This document shows positions 17,251-26,300 of a stretch of DNA of 64,000 bases, in pieces (the first letter of the stretch is position 1; every line of letters starts with the position of its first letter). Source of the DNA: Arthrobacter roseus (lineage in GTDB: Bacteria > Actinomycetota > Actinomycetes > Actinomycetales > Micrococcaceae); assembly GCF_016907875.1 (NCBI RefSeq), contig NZ_JAFBCU010000001.1, forward strand, positions 248,001 through 312,000, read 5' to 3'. Position numbers and translations under genes: made by a program. The notes beneath the pieces were generated by a model that saw only the letters and a program-made list of their open reading frames with translations, ran no database searches and was not told the DNA's origin.

Positions 17251-18486
17251 GTGGGAACCAAAACAATGCGCGGCCGATTGCTGGTGCTGGCCGGAATCCT
17301 GACGATGGCGTTCAGTATGCGTCTCGCGGTGACCAGCACGCCACCGCTTTTCGGCCACATGCGACCAGAGCTTGTCATCGACACGGCGACCGGCAGCATC
17401 CTTGGCCTGTTGCCCACAGTTGCCTTTGCGTTATTCGCCATTGTAGTCCCGTATCTGGCACGACGCGCGACGATCGAGCTGCTCGCCGTCGCGTCTCTTA
17501 TCCTGACTTTGGGTGGTCAGTTCCTGCGCGCGATGGTCTCGGACGTGCCAACCTTCATGGTGCTCACCTTGGTTGCTCTGGCGGGTATGGGGATGGGCAA
17601 TGTGTTGCTGCCGCCGCTCGTCAAACGGTATTTCCGCGACAGAGTCGGCTTGGTCACGGCCATCTATGTCACGCTCATTGCCGCCAGCACAGCTATTCCA
17701 CCGCTGATCGCGGTTCCGGTTGCGGAGGCCGCGGGATGGCGTTTCTCCATCGACTGGTGGGCGATCTTCCCCCTTGCCGCGCTGATCCCCATGCTGCTGA
17801 CCTGGCTTCGGACGCGCACGACGACGGCGCCCGGCCAGGCGGGCATCGCACCGCCGTCGGAGTCACGGGTCCGGGTCAATGCGGCAAAGTCTCCGGCGGC
17901 GTGGGGGCTCGTGTTGATGATGGGTATGACGAGCCTGAACAGCTATGCGATGTTCACCTGGCTTCCCACGTTCTATGTGGATCAGGGGATGAGTCCCGCG
18001 GCTGCGGGCGGCATGCTGGCGTTGTTTGCGTTCGTCGGGATGCCCGTGAGCATTGTTGTGCCGGTGCTTGCGGCACGGATGCGGAACCAGCTGCCGATCG
18101 CACTGTTTGCCGCGGCAGCATTCGCGATTGGTTACGCCGGCATGCTTTACGGCGATGTGGGTCATGCGTGGATCTGGGTCATCATTGTGGGATTTGGCCA
18201 GGCGACGTTTGCGCTCTCGCTGGTCATGATGAATCTGCGGACGCGCACGCACGAGGGGTCCGTGGCTCTGTCTGGTTTCTCGCAAGGACTCGGCTACGTA
18301 GTGGCCGGGCTGGGGCCGTTGCTATTCGCGTCGCTGCACGAGTTAACCGGAACCTGGACGGCGTCCTTCGGGGTGCTGTGGGCGTCGCTGGTGCTGCTGG
18401 TGTTCGGCGCGGTGCTGATCTGCCGCCCGAAAATGCTGGAGGATTACGACGGCGTCGTTCGCACTGCTGAGGCCCCGACGGCGTAA
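17251..18486 (+). CDS. CynX/NimT-type MFS transporter
   Basis: A 411-residue protein with about 12 membrane helices. Features MRLAVTSTPPL (about residue 23), AGMGMGNVLLPPLVKRYF (about 110) and FTWLPTFYVDQGMSPAAAG (about 228) are those of the CynX/NimT (cyanate/2-nitroimidazole) MFS group. The GTG at 17251 or the ATG at 17266 could be the start. The substrate is unknown. It is divergent from sulP. Confidence 0.85.
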   Translation: MGTKTMRGRLLVLAGILTMAFSMRLAVTSTPPLFGHMRPELVIDTATGSILGLLPTVAFALFAIVVPYLARRATIELLAVASLILTLGGQFLRAMVSDVPTFMVLTLVALAGMGMGNVLLPPLVKRYFRDRVGLVTAIYVTLIAASTAIPPLIAVPVAEAAGWRFSIDWWAIFPLAALIPMLLTWLRTRTTTAPGQAGIAPPSESRVRVNAAKSPAAWGLVLMMGMTSLNSYAMFTWLPTFYVDQGMSPAAAGGMLALFAFVGMPVSIVVPVLAARMRNQLPIALFAAAAFAIGYAGMLYGDVGHAWIWVIIVGFGQATFALSLVMMNLRTRTHEGSVALSGFSQGLGYVVAGLGPLLFASLHELTGTWTASFGVLWASLVLLVFGAVLICRPKMLEDYDGVVRTAEAPTA

Positions 18487-18513
18487 TTCGCGCTGGCCAC
18501 CCCACCGACTCTG

Positions 18514-18533
18514 ACGTACGATATATTGTACGT
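18514..18533. promoter_or_regulatory. YefM-YoeB operator
   Basis: ACGTAC-GATATATT-GTACGT, perfect 6-base arms around an 8-base AT-rich centre, 14 bases upstream of the yefM start. GTACA-like palindromes are the known sites of YefM-YoeB autoregulation, and TATATT could serve as the -10 element. Confidence 0.65.
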
Positions 18534-18546
18534 GGAAGGAAGTGTC

Positions 18547-18798
18547 ATGAAAACGATGTCGTACTCGGAGTCTCGCGCCCGCTATGCAGAGACCTTGAAT
18601 GCCGTAACCGATGACCGTGAGGAAGTCATCATTACCCGGTCGGGTCGGGAGCCTGTGGTTATCGTCTCTCTTGACGATTACGAATCACTGAAGGAAACGG
18701 CTTACCTCCTGAGAAGCCCGGCCAATGCTAAGCGTCTGCTTGCATCGATCGAACGCCTTGAAAACGGCGGCGGCAACGAGCGGGACCTTCTGGAGTGA
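18547..18798 (+). CDS. yefM: YefM/Phd-family antitoxin
   Basis: An 83-residue antitoxin. The N-terminal MSYSESRARYAETLNAVTDDREEVIITRSGREPVVIVSLDDYESLKETAYLLRS region is the complete Phd/YefM fold, which binds both DNA and the toxin. The ATG at 18547 follows GGAAGG and was chosen over an upstream frame start at 18526. It overlaps yoeB by 4 bases. Confidence 0.93.
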   Translation: MKTMSYSESRARYAETLNAVTDDREEVIITRSGREPVVIVSLDDYESLKETAYLLRSPANAKRLLASIERLENGGGNERDLLE

Positions 18799-19055
18799 AG
18801 CTGGTTTGGGACGAATCAGCCTGGGACGACTATCTCTGGTGGCAAACGCAGGACCGAAAGATTCTGACACGAATCAATAGGCTCATCCGGGACATCTCAC
18901 GCAATGGAAACGAAGGTATCGGCAAGCCTGAGCCGCTCAAACATGGGTTTCACGGCTACTGGTCCCGCCGTATCAACGACGAGCACCGCCTAGTCTATAA
19001 AGTCGTAGCGGACACAGTAACGCTCGCTGCCTGCCGATATCATTACGGCTCCTAA
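18795..19055 (+). CDS. yoeB: YoeB-family toxin (ribosome-dependent mRNA nuclease)
   Basis: An 86-residue RelE-superfamily protein. Residues E46, R65, H83 and Y84 are at the catalytic positions known for E. coli YoeB, inside GKPEPLKHGFHGYWSRRI and HRLVYKV...ACRYHY. The GTG start overlaps the yefM stop by 4 bases. The toxin cleaves mRNA in the ribosomal A-site and is neutralised by YefM. All key residues are intact. Confidence 0.95.
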   Translation: MKLVWDESAWDDYLWWQTQDRKILTRINRLIRDISRNGNEGIGKPEPLKHGFHGYWSRRINDEHRLVYKVVADTVTLAACRYHYGS

Positions 19056-19082
19056 ACCGACCAAGACACGGAGAGCCATCGT

Positions 19083-19727
19083 CTAGGTGTGGTCGGTCCA
19101 GCAGGCCAGAACAGCCATCGCGACGGAGTAGGCGGTGTCGCTCTGCGTCACGTCTCCCTCTGGACCAAGTTTTCCGGGAAGCTTTGTCGCGTCAACATGC
19201 AGCGTCTTGCCGTCCTTGAGGAACGCGACTTCGCCTTCGCCGGTGGAGAATGCTGGCATGTCGAGGGCGAACATTCCCTTCAGGCTCTCGGCGCCCGGGG
19301 AGCTGGCTTGCAGTTCGTCGAAGTGTTTCTTGCCCACGGCCTCGTCAGTAGCGTCATGGACAGTCAGCACCAGCGGAGCACCCTCGATGTCGTAAGTGCA
19401 AGTGAAGACCGGCTTGGTCCAGGACGACGACGGTTCCGGCTCCGCTTCGAGGCCGAAAATGCCCTCAATGTTCGTGAACACCTGCCCGGAGCAGATCATG
19501 CGGGCTGCATCCGAGGGACCGGCCACGGACGCGGCGTCGGCGTCCTGCTGGCCGTCGTCGGCCTTTACGCCGCTGTGATCGCCGTGTTCGGCGCCCGACA
19601 TGACCGAGCCGTCGGCCATGGTGTGCTGTGCTTCCGAGGTGCTCTGCGTTTCCGCAGTGGGAGCACTACAGCCTGCCAGCAGTACGGAGGCGACGGCGAT
19701 GTTGCCCAACCAGCTTGTGCGGTTCAT
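19083..19727 (-). CDS. Predicted lipoprotein divergent from the copper operon
   Basis: A 214-residue protein starting MNRTSWLGNIAVASVLLAGCSAPTAE. The L-A-G-C lipobox at about residue 19-22 indicates a lipid-anchored surface protein. The mature part has a His/Asp/Gly-rich stretch (HTMADGSVMSGAEHGDHSGV), which could bind metal, and then a globular domain of unknown family. GTGGAGAAG precedes the ATG at 19727. The divergent csoR operon lies about 110 bases away, so copper-linked control is plausible but not shown. Confidence 0.7.
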   Translation of the reverse strand: MNRTSWLGNIAVASVLLAGCSAPTAETQSTSEAQHTMADGSVMSGAEHGDHSGVKADDGQQDADAASVAGPSDAARMICSGQVFTNIEGIFGLEAEPEPSSSWTKPVFTCTYDIEGAPLVLTVHDATDEAVGKKHFDELQASSPGAESLKGMFALDMPAFSTGEGEVAFLKDGKTLHVDATKLPGKLGPEGDVTQSDTAYSVAMAVLACWTDHT

Positions 19728-19802
19728 GTGCTTCTCCACTGTTCGTTTGAATTGACTCTACGGGCTATTCGTTACCAAGGAACATGCGGATGGGTCAGTT
19801 GA

Positions 19803-19827
19803 TTGACATATACCCCCTAGGGGTATA
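19803..19827 (+). promoter_or_regulatory. CsoR-type copper operator and promoter
   Basis: TTGACA at 19803-19808 is followed at once by TATACCCCCTAGGGGTATA (19809-19827), the classical GC-rich palindrome of CsoR repressors. The operator overlaps the spacer between -35 and -10. Copper binding to CsoR would release this site and express csoR-copZ-copA. Confidence 0.85.
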
Positions 19828-19837
19828 GGTTGCAGCT

Positions 19838-20167
19838 ATGGATACATCAGCGGACGCAGTCGCAGGTTCTGTCGAAGATCCTCACCGCGAACACGGTTAT
19901 ACCGCGGCTAGATCCGCATACCTCAAGCGTCTCAAGCGCATCGAGGGGCAGGTCCGGGGCATTGCCAGAATGGTCGAGGAAGACAAATACTGCATCGACA
20001 TCCTCACCCAGGTAGCTGCGGTCAACAAGGCCCTGCATGCGGTGAGCATTGGATTACTGGAAGAACACATTGGCCACTGCGTGGTCGGCGCCGCCAACGA
20101 ATCCGTGGAAGCCGGGCAGGAGAAAGTCAAGGAAGCCTCAGACGCGATCGCACGGTTACTTCGCTGA
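19838..20167 (+). CDS. csoR: CsoR-family copper-sensing repressor
   Basis: A 109-residue helical DUF156 protein. The Cu(I) ligands C52, H67 and C81 are present in KYCIDILTQ, ALHAVS and GHCVVGA. The charged helix YLKRLKRIEGQVRGIARMVEEDKYC binds DNA. In this family, copper binding releases DNA. The operator lies 11 bases upstream. The gene heads an operon with copZ and copA. Confidence 0.94.
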   Translation: MDTSADAVAGSVEDPHREHGYTAARSAYLKRLKRIEGQVRGIARMVEEDKYCIDILTQVAAVNKALHAVSIGLLEEHIGHCVVGAANESVEAGQEKVKEASDAIARLLR

Positions 20168-20210
20168 TTTCACCAGGGCTGATTCCATCACCAACGAAAA
20201 GGACAACACC

Positions 20211-20432
20211 ATGAACACCACCATCAACATCACCGGCATGACCTGCGGACACTGCGTTGCTTCCGTCACTGAAGAACTGACCGAGATCGACGGCGTGGAA
20301 AACGTCGAGATCAACCTCAACAAGGGCGGCGCTTCCAGCACTGTCATCACGTCCAGCCGTGACCTCAGCTCGGACGAAATCAACGACGCCGTCACCGAAG
20401 CCGGGTATCAGGTCGTCACCGAGAACGCGTAG
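20211..20432 (+). CDS. copZ: Copper chaperone CopZ
   Basis: A 73-residue heavy-metal-associated (HMA) domain with the GMTCGHC motif (C12, C15). It carries Cu(I) to the CopA ATPase. A longer frame begins at 20049 inside csoR but has no conservation before the ATG at 20211. It lies between csoR and copA on the same strand. Confidence 0.93.
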   Translation: MNTTINITGMTCGHCVASVTEELTEIDGVENVEINLNKGGASSTVITSSRDLSSDEINDAVTEAGYQVVTENA

Positions 20433-20471
20433 CAACTGGGCCGGCGCCCGGCGTCGGAAAGGACAGAAGCA

Positions 20472-22766
20472 ATGAGTGCCAAGGATCTTCTCAACCAACC
20501 GGATAGCCGGATTATCGAACTCGATATCGAGGGCATGACCTGCGCGTCCTGCGTCGGCCGGGTCGAACGCAAGCTGGGCAAGCTCGAGGGCGTTGAGGCG
20601 AGCGTGAATTTGCCGCTGGAAACGGCGCAGGTCACGGTCCCAGCTGGCATCACGGATGAGGAGATCCTCGAAACCGTCAACCGGACCGGGTACAAGGCCC
20701 GCCTGAAAGTTCCTGTGCATAGTGGCTCGTATTCTTCCTCTCGTAACACGTCCGACGTCGAGCATGAGGGCATGGAGCACGACGCCGGCAACCACATGAA
20801 TCACGGTGGTTCAGCCAGCGAGCTCAAACCACGACTAATCCTTGCCGCGATCCTCACGGTGCCGGTGTTCGCGATCTCCATGATTCCCGGACTGCAATTT
20901 CCGCATTGGGGCTGGGTGGCGTTCGCGTTGAGCGTGCCGGTTGTCACGTGGTCAGCGTGGCCTTTCCACCGTGCGGCCGCTATCAACGCGCGCCACCTCT
21001 CATCGACGATGGACACACTGGTCTCTATCGGCGTCAGTGCGGCGTTCCTGTTCTCCACCTGGCAGCTGTTCAGTGACCCGATGATGACAGCCCATGTGGG
21101 CATGTCCATGACCGAGCACGCACTGTACTTCGAGGTTGCCGCCGTCGTCGTGACATTCCTGCTGCTGGGGCGCTTCCTGGAGGCGCGTGCCAAGGCGAAA
21201 GCCGGGGACGCGTTGCACGCGCTGCTGAGCCTGGGCGCCAAGGAAGCCACTGTTCTGCGGGACGGGGTTGAAGAGCGCATTCCCGCCGATCAACTGGTCC
21301 TCGGCGATATGTTCGTCGTCCGGCCGGGCGAGAAAATCGCCACCGATGGCATTGTGCGCGACGGCAGTTCCGCCGTCGATACGTCGCTGATCACCGGCGA
21401 ATCCCTACCCGTTGACGTGGACGTGGACGACGCCGTCACGGGCGCAACCATCAACACCTCCGGCCGGCTCACAGTCGAGGCAACGCGCGTGGGCAGCGAG
21501 ACCACTCTGGCACAAATGGGGCGGCTCGTCAGCCAGGCGCAGTCCGGCAAGGCGCCGATCGCGCGGTTGGCGGACCGCATCAGCGCGGTGTTTGTTCCTA
21601 TCGTTCTGGGTATCGCGGTTCTCACGTTCGTTCTGTGGATGGTGTTCTCTGGTGACCTCAATTCAGCGTTCACCGCGTCCGTCACCGTTCTGGTCATCGC
21701 CTGCCCCTGTGCGCTGGGCCTCGCAACTCCCACGGCCCTGCTGACCGGAACCGGCCGCGGCGCGCAGCTCGGCATCCTGATCAGGGGGCCGCAGGTCCTG
21801 GAGGACACCCGGACCGTGAACGCGATTGTTCTGGACAAGACCGGAACGGTCACCACCGGAAAACTTTCGGTCTCCGGCGTCACCGCGCTCAACAGTTTCG
21901 CGGATGACGACGTTCTGCGGTTAGCGGGCGCCGTGGAGGCTGCCAGCGAGCACCCGATTGCTCAGGCGATCGCCGCTTCTGCTGCCAACTCCGGGGCACT
22001 GCCCGCCGTCGGATCCTTCCACAGTTCCGCAGGCGGAGGTGTTCGCGGTCAGGTGGAGGACGCCATCGTCGTCGCTGGTCGTAGCGGTTGGCTCGAAGAA
22101 AACGGGATCACCCTATCCCCGGAAAACCTGGCTGTGCTGCATTCCGAGGAGGAGGCCGGCTCGACGGCGATCTGGGTTGCCGTGGACGGGCAGGTTGCGG
22201 GCATTGTGAGCCTGAAGGATGCCATCAAGGACACGTCCGCCAGTGCCATTGCACGTCTTCGCGAACTGGGACTGCGGCCCATCCTGCTCACGGGCGACAA
22301 CGAAGCCGTGGCGCGCAGGGTTGCCGAGCAGGTGGGCATCGTCCCCGAGGACGTGTTCGCTGGCGTGCGGCCCGAGGGCAAGGTCGAGGCCGTGAAGAAG
22401 CTACAGGCCGAGGGTCTCACTGTTGCCATGGCGGGCGACGGCGTCAACGACGCCCCGGCGCTGGCGCAGGCGGACCTGGGAATCGCCATGGGCTCGGGGA
22501 CCGACGTCGCCATTGAGGCAGCGGACCTGACCGTGATGGGCAACGACCTAGCGCAGGTGGCGCTGGCGATCGAGCTGTCCCGAAAGACGCTCGGCACCAT
22601 CAAGGCCAACCTGTTCTGGGCGTTCGCGTACAACACGCTGGGCATCCCGGTCGCGGCCCTTGGGCTGTTGAACCCGATGATCGCCGGCGGTGCCATGGCG
22701 TTGAGCTCCGTCCTCGTGGTCGGCAACTCGCTGCGGCTGCGGAGCTTCGGGCGGCAAGAGGGCTGA
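20472..22766 (+). CDS. copA: Cu(I)-exporting P1B-type ATPase
   Basis: A 764-residue P1B-type ATPase. It has one N-terminal HMA domain (GMTCASC near residue 17-23), a short His/Met-rich linker (about 100-125), the TGES actuator loop, the CPCALGLATPTA intramembrane site (about residue 413), the DKTGT phosphorylation loop (about residue 454), and GDGVNDAPALAQADLGIAMGSG. The CPC motif marks a Cu(I)/Ag(I) exporter. It ends the csoR-copZ-copA operon. Confidence 0.96.
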   Translation: MSAKDLLNQPDSRIIELDIEGMTCASCVGRVERKLGKLEGVEASVNLPLETAQVTVPAGITDEEILETVNRTGYKARLKVPVHSGSYSSSRNTSDVEHEGMEHDAGNHMNHGGSASELKPRLILAAILTVPVFAISMIPGLQFPHWGWVAFALSVPVVTWSAWPFHRAAAINARHLSSTMDTLVSIGVSAAFLFSTWQLFSDPMMTAHVGMSMTEHALYFEVAAVVVTFLLLGRFLEARAKAKAGDALHALLSLGAKEATVLRDGVEERIPADQLVLGDMFVVRPGEKIATDGIVRDGSSAVDTSLITGESLPVDVDVDDAVTGATINTSGRLTVEATRVGSETTLAQMGRLVSQAQSGKAPIARLADRISAVFVPIVLGIAVLTFVLWMVFSGDLNSAFTASVTVLVIACPCALGLATPTALLTGTGRGAQLGILIRGPQVLEDTRTVNAIVLDKTGTVTTGKLSVSGVTALNSFADDDVLRLAGAVEAASEHPIAQAIAASAANSGALPAVGSFHSSAGGGVRGQVEDAIVVAGRSGWLEENGITLSPENLAVLHSEEEAGSTAIWVAVDGQVAGIVSLKDAIKDTSASAIARLRELGLRPILLTGDNEAVARRVAEQVGIVPEDVFAGVRPEGKVEAVKKLQAEGLTVAMAGDGVNDAPALAQADLGIAMGSGTDVAIEAADLTVMGNDLAQVALAIELSRKTLGTIKANLFWAFAYNTLGIPVAALGLLNPMIAGGAMALSSVLVVGNSLRLRSFGRQEG

Positions 22767-22805
22767 GGCTTTCAGGCCCTTGCTAGCTCCCGCTCCTTGC
22801 CATTG

Positions 22806-22867
22806 CTCATGACTCCCCCTTATTGTTTATCAATACGTATTGACAAACAATAAGGGGGAGTCATGAG
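22806..22867. repeat. 62-bp near-perfect palindrome at the DUF2975 gene start
   Basis: The 31-base arms match at 30 of 31 positions; the single mismatch is 22829 against 22844. The axis is between 22836 and 22837, at AATAC|GTATT. The palindrome contains TCAATACGTATTGA at its centre and the GGGGGAG ribosome-binding site and ATG (22863) in its right arm. It could be an operator, a hairpin that hides the start codon, or both. Confidence 0.9.
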
Positions 22868-23504
22868 TACAAGTGTACAGTCTGGCAAAGTCTCAGAAAC
22901 GCCGGTGCGAGCAGCCGTTGTCATTGTCTGGATCATCGCGATCTCCGCTGCGGTTGGGAGTGCGCTCGAGGTCTTCGTGACGATCGCGGGCCGTGTTGTT
23001 CTCGCTCTCAATGGAACGGATCCACGACTACCACTCACGAGTTTGCCCCAGATCAACCAAGCTGAGCTTCGCGAGGGCGCTACTGGCTATCTCGTGGACG
23101 CCCCGGTCTGGCTACGGGTTCTCTGCGCAACCCCGGCCATGCTTTTCATCCTCATCGTGATCGCCGCTGCTGTCCTTATCACGCGAGCACTGCACAGGAT
23201 CGCAGACGGACGACCCTTTTCACCCATCGTGAGACGGAGTATCGCCGCGCTCAGCTTCATCCTCATTGCAGGCGGTCTCCTCTATGGTCTTCTCGACACC
23301 CTTGCCGGCGGAGCGATCTTCGGCGTCGCCAGCTCATTCACCGAAGGTGTTCGGTTTCCCCTTGGAGCTGACTACGTGGTGACCAGCACCAACATCCCTC
23401 GCTGGCCGTTCTTCATGATCAGTTCCGGAGTCGTAGGCATCGCCCTGTCCACAGCGTTCAAGGCAGGAGCACGTCTCGAGGAAGAAGCTGATGGCATTGT
23501 CTAA
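22863..23504 (+). CDS. DUF2975-family membrane protein
   Basis: A 213-residue protein with four hydrophobic segments (about residues 22-45, 80-100, 115-145, 175-195) and the LHRIADGRPFSPIVRRSIAAL segment typical of DUF2975. The start codon and its ribosome-binding site are inside a large palindrome. It overlaps the downstream XRE gene by 14 bases. DUF2975 proteins usually pair with an XRE regulator of the YozG type. Function unknown. Confidence 0.8.
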   Translation: MSTSVQSGKVSETPVRAAVVIVWIIAISAAVGSALEVFVTIAGRVVLALNGTDPRLPLTSLPQINQAELREGATGYLVDAPVWLRVLCATPAMLFILIVIAAAVLITRALHRIADGRPFSPIVRRSIAALSFILIAGGLLYGLLDTLAGGAIFGVASSFTEGVRFPLGADYVVTSTNIPRWPFFMISSGVVGIALSTAFKAGARLEEEADGIV

Positions 23505-23757
23505 CCAAGAGGAGGTACGTGACGCAACAGGCGAAGACTCATTATCAAAGCACCGCATCGAGTGCCATCTGGACAAGGTTCTCGAACAGCGAGAAATGAC
23601 ATTGACAGAACTATCTCGTCGCACCGGTATCACCATGGCCAATTTGTCCATCTTAAAGACAAATAAGGCTAAAGCCGTGCGTTTCACCACCCTCACAGCC
23701 ATCTGCGACGTCCTGGACACTACCCCCGCAGAACTCATCACCATCCGACAACGCTGA
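23491..23757 (+). CDS. XRE/YozG-type Cro-family regulator
   Basis: An 88-residue protein. Residues about 20-85 form a Cro/C1 helix-turn-helix (LDKVLEQREMTLTELSRRTGITMANLSILKTNKAKAVRFTTLTAICDVLDTTPAELI), close to B. subtilis YozG-like small regulators. The ATG at 23491 lies inside the end of the DUF2975 gene, and a GAAGAAG sequence precedes it. It may bind the palindrome at 22806-22867. The first 19 residues are an unusual polar extension. Confidence 0.85.
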   Translation: MALSNQEEVRDATGEDSLSKHRIECHLDKVLEQREMTLTELSRRTGITMANLSILKTNKAKAVRFTTLTAICDVLDTTPAELITIRQR

Positions 23758-23931
23758 TGGCAAGCAACGTGGCCATAATCTTTGACCCTGAGCCTGAGTC
23801 GGGCGTGACTCAAGTCGACCTGTAGTGGCGGAAGGAAATCCACCCCTGAACCGCGGGCTCCACGGTGGCTCAGGTGGTGAGCCGCTCTTGGGCGTCGAGT
23901 TTGAAGACTCCGGTGACGGTGCGGAAATAAC
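23758..23931. other. Short intergenic stretch after the XRE gene
   Basis: About 174 bases with no gene. A short hairpin, GGCTCA-GGTGG-TGAGCC, lies near 23868-23884 and might terminate transcription from either side. Confidence 0.4.
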
Positions 23932-24921
23932 TTAGACGTGTTCAGCCGGGACAGGGTCGACGTCGTTCGCGTGAGCCAGTTCCGCGGTCTCGTGTCCGCT
24001 GAGACCTGAGCGCAGTTCGTCGAGACGCACGAAGATCACGCCGCCCACAATCAGCAGACCACCCGCGAGCTGCATCAGACCCGGCAGCTCGCCCAGCATG
24101 ATCCACGAGGCCAACACGGCGAAAAGTACCTCGGTCAACGCTACGAACGAAGCCACCTTGGAACCCAGCCGCTGGGCGGCCAAGATGCCGGTCACGTAGG
24201 ACGCTACGGCGGCAACGAGCACCAGGGCCAGGACTGGAACCAGCCAATGCACGGCCTGGCCCGCGAGCGTCACATCACCGAAGGCAAACTCGAACGGCAT
24301 GACACCTAGAACGCCTAGAACCCCAATGGAGACAGCGCCAACCATCATGCCGCCGCCAGCCATCACCAGCGGCGGGAGGTCGTCGTCGACCTTGGCCGAC
24401 ATGATGAAAAATACCGCCAGTCCAACGGCGGCTGCGAGAGCGTAGAGCACACCGATCGGGTCCAGAATCTGACCGCTAAACACGTCAAGGACCAACACGA
24501 GCCCCAACATGGCTACGGCCGCGCCGATCAGGGTAAGTTTCCGCGGCGCCTGTCGGGAACGCAGCCACAGCCAGCCGACCACCATTACCGGGGCCAGGTA
24601 TTCGAGCATCAGTGAGACGCCAACCGACATGCGCTGGACGGCGTTGAAGTAGAAGAACTGGCAGAGGGCAATGGCCATGATGCCGTAGATGGTCAGGCTG
24701 AGCCAGTTGCGGCGCAGGATGCCCCACCGGCCACGCAACTGCATCGCAACGGGGATCAAAAGGACGACGGCGGCTCCCGCAATGCGAACTCCGACGGCTG
24801 CTCCCGGGCTCCAACCGATATCCAGCAGTGACTTGGCAAACGGGCCGGAAACACCGAAAGTGGCTGCTGAGACCAGGGCGAACCAGAGTCCTGAGACCGA
24901 AACTGTGCGGTTCTGCTCCAC
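23932..24921 (-). CDS. EamA/DMT-family transporter
   Basis: A 329-residue membrane protein with ten hydrophobic helices in two EamA repeats (about residues 10-140 and 150-280). Members export metabolites such as amino acids, but this substrate is not predictable. The start is a GTG at 24921 after GGAGGAAGCAC, with the open frame reaching 24990. It is divergent from the CGNR gene, which may regulate it. Confidence 0.85.
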   Translation of the reverse strand: MEQNRTVSVSGLWFALVSAATFGVSGPFAKSLLDIGWSPGAAVGVRIAGAAVVLLIPVAMQLRGRWGILRRNWLSLTIYGIMAIALCQFFYFNAVQRMSVGVSLMLEYLAPVMVVGWLWLRSRQAPRKLTLIGAAVAMLGLVLVLDVFSGQILDPIGVLYALAAAVGLAVFFIMSAKVDDDLPPLVMAGGGMMVGAVSIGVLGVLGVMPFEFAFGDVTLAGQAVHWLVPVLALVLVAAVASYVTGILAAQRLGSKVASFVALTEVLFAVLASWIMLGELPGLMQLAGGLLIVGGVIFVRLDELRSGLSGHETAELAHANDVDPVPAEHV

Positions 24922-25020
24922 GTGCTTCCTCCTTCCGGCCCCGAGCACAGGTGTGCTGTCAGGGGTAAAGTATGCTGATGGTAATGACATTAGACGGTCA
25001 ACAAGTCAGGAGTCAAAACC

Positions 25021-25581
25021 ATGTTTGCCAATGACACCGATATTGCTCTCGGGTCCGTGGTGGCGCTGATCAACACTGGCAAGGAGGAACAGGACAAGCT
25101 ACTCACCCACGAGGACCTCGACCGGTTTCTGAATGCCGAAAAGTTCACCGGCTCCCGGACCCATGACAATAAAGAACTCCACGCAGTCCAGCGCCTGCGC
25201 ACTCAACTCGAGGAAATCTGGTCCGCCCCCGAAGTCGAAGCCGTTGAACGCGTCAACCGGATCCTGCGTGAATCCAGAGCGCTCCCCCAACTCGTCAAAC
25301 ACCACGACTGGGGCTGGCACCTGCATGCCACCACACCAGAGGCACCGCTGGAAGTGCGCATGGCCACCGAGGCGGCCATGGCACTCGTGGACGTTATCCG
25401 TACACAAGAGCTGGAACGCCTGCGGATCTGCGCGGCCGAGGATTGCAGCGCCGTCGTCGTCGACCTCACCCGAAACCGCTCCAAGCGGTACTGTGACGTA
25501 GGCAACTGCGCCAACCGGGAGCACGTCAAGGCGTACCGGGCGCGCAAGGCCAACGCGCCCACCGAACAGGAAGTCTCATGA
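25021..25581 (+). CDS. CGNR zinc-finger (ABATE domain) regulator
   Basis: A 186-residue protein. The N-terminal region is an ABATE-type helical domain and the C-terminus is the CGNR zinc finger with four cysteines, C137, C142, C158 and C163 (CAAEDC... YCDVGNCANREHVKAYRARK). The family is thought to bind DNA as a regulator. The divergent EamA gene is a typical partner. The stop overlaps the start of the next gene by 4 bases, a probable operon. Confidence 0.88.
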   Translation: MFANDTDIALGSVVALINTGKEEQDKLLTHEDLDRFLNAEKFTGSRTHDNKELHAVQRLRTQLEEIWSAPEVEAVERVNRILRESRALPQLVKHHDWGWHLHATTPEAPLEVRMATEAAMALVDVIRTQELERLRICAAEDCSAVVVDLTRNRSKRYCDVGNCANREHVKAYRARKANAPTEQEVS

Positions 25582-26297
25582 CAAACCAGACCGACCTGAC
25601 CGACTTCGTGAAAGCTACGAATCAGGGTGAGAACCCGGAACTTTACGAGGTGGAGAACCTCGCACTGGACCGGGAGGGCACCGTCTGGGATGCACTGCAG
25701 CGGATAGCGCCGTGGGAGGGTAAAACCATCCTCGATCTCGGGTGCGGCTCAGGCTTCTGGCTGCCTCGGTATGCCGAGGCAGCAGCGGAAACAATCGGCG
25801 TCGAGCCTGATCCGGACCTCCTGCCCGAGGCAGAGTCCAGGACGCCGGGCGCACGCGTCCTTTCCGGTTCCGCGGAACACATTCCGCTGCCCGATGCGAG
25901 TGTAGATGTGGTCCACGCACGGTTCGCCTATTTCTTCCCGATGGTGAACAACGACTGCACCGCCGGGCTGGAAGAAGTCCTTCGGGTCCTGGAGCCGGGC
26001 GGAACCTTCGTGGTGATCGACAACGACCACCAGCACGGCGAATTCGCGGATCTACTGGCTAAGAGCCCATGGGCCATTGCCGGACAGGGCGAGGAACGAT
26101 TCATCAACGAGTGGTGGGCCGGACACGGCGCGGACCGCACCGAAGTGATGAGCAGTTGGACGTTGGACTCAGAAAGTGACCTGCGGGACGTTCTGCATCT
26201 GGAGTTCCCGGCCGACGTCGTCAACCCCTGGCTAGAGGCACATCCTGGCCGGACCCGCCTGACCTACGGTTACGTACTGCACCACCTGAAAAAGTAG
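25578..26297 (+). CDS. SAM-dependent methyltransferase
   Basis: A 239-residue class I methyltransferase. The SAM-binding motif ILDLGCGSGFWLPRYAE is at about residue 50, GVEPDPDLLPEAE at about 75, and a LRVLEPGGTFVVIDN post-motif near 137. The N-terminal tail DFVKATNQGENPELYEVENLALDREG is short. The start overlaps the CGNR stop by 4 bases. The substrate is unknown. Confidence 0.82.
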   Translation: MTNQTDLTDFVKATNQGENPELYEVENLALDREGTVWDALQRIAPWEGKTILDLGCGSGFWLPRYAEAAAETIGVEPDPDLLPEAESRTPGARVLSGSAEHIPLPDASVDVVHARFAYFFPMVNNDCTAGLEEVLRVLEPGGTFVVIDNDHQHGEFADLLAKSPWAIAGQGEERFINEWWAGHGADRTEVMSSWTLDSESDLRDVLHLEFPADVVNPWLEAHPGRTRLTYGYVLHHLKK

Positions 26298-26300
26298 GAG

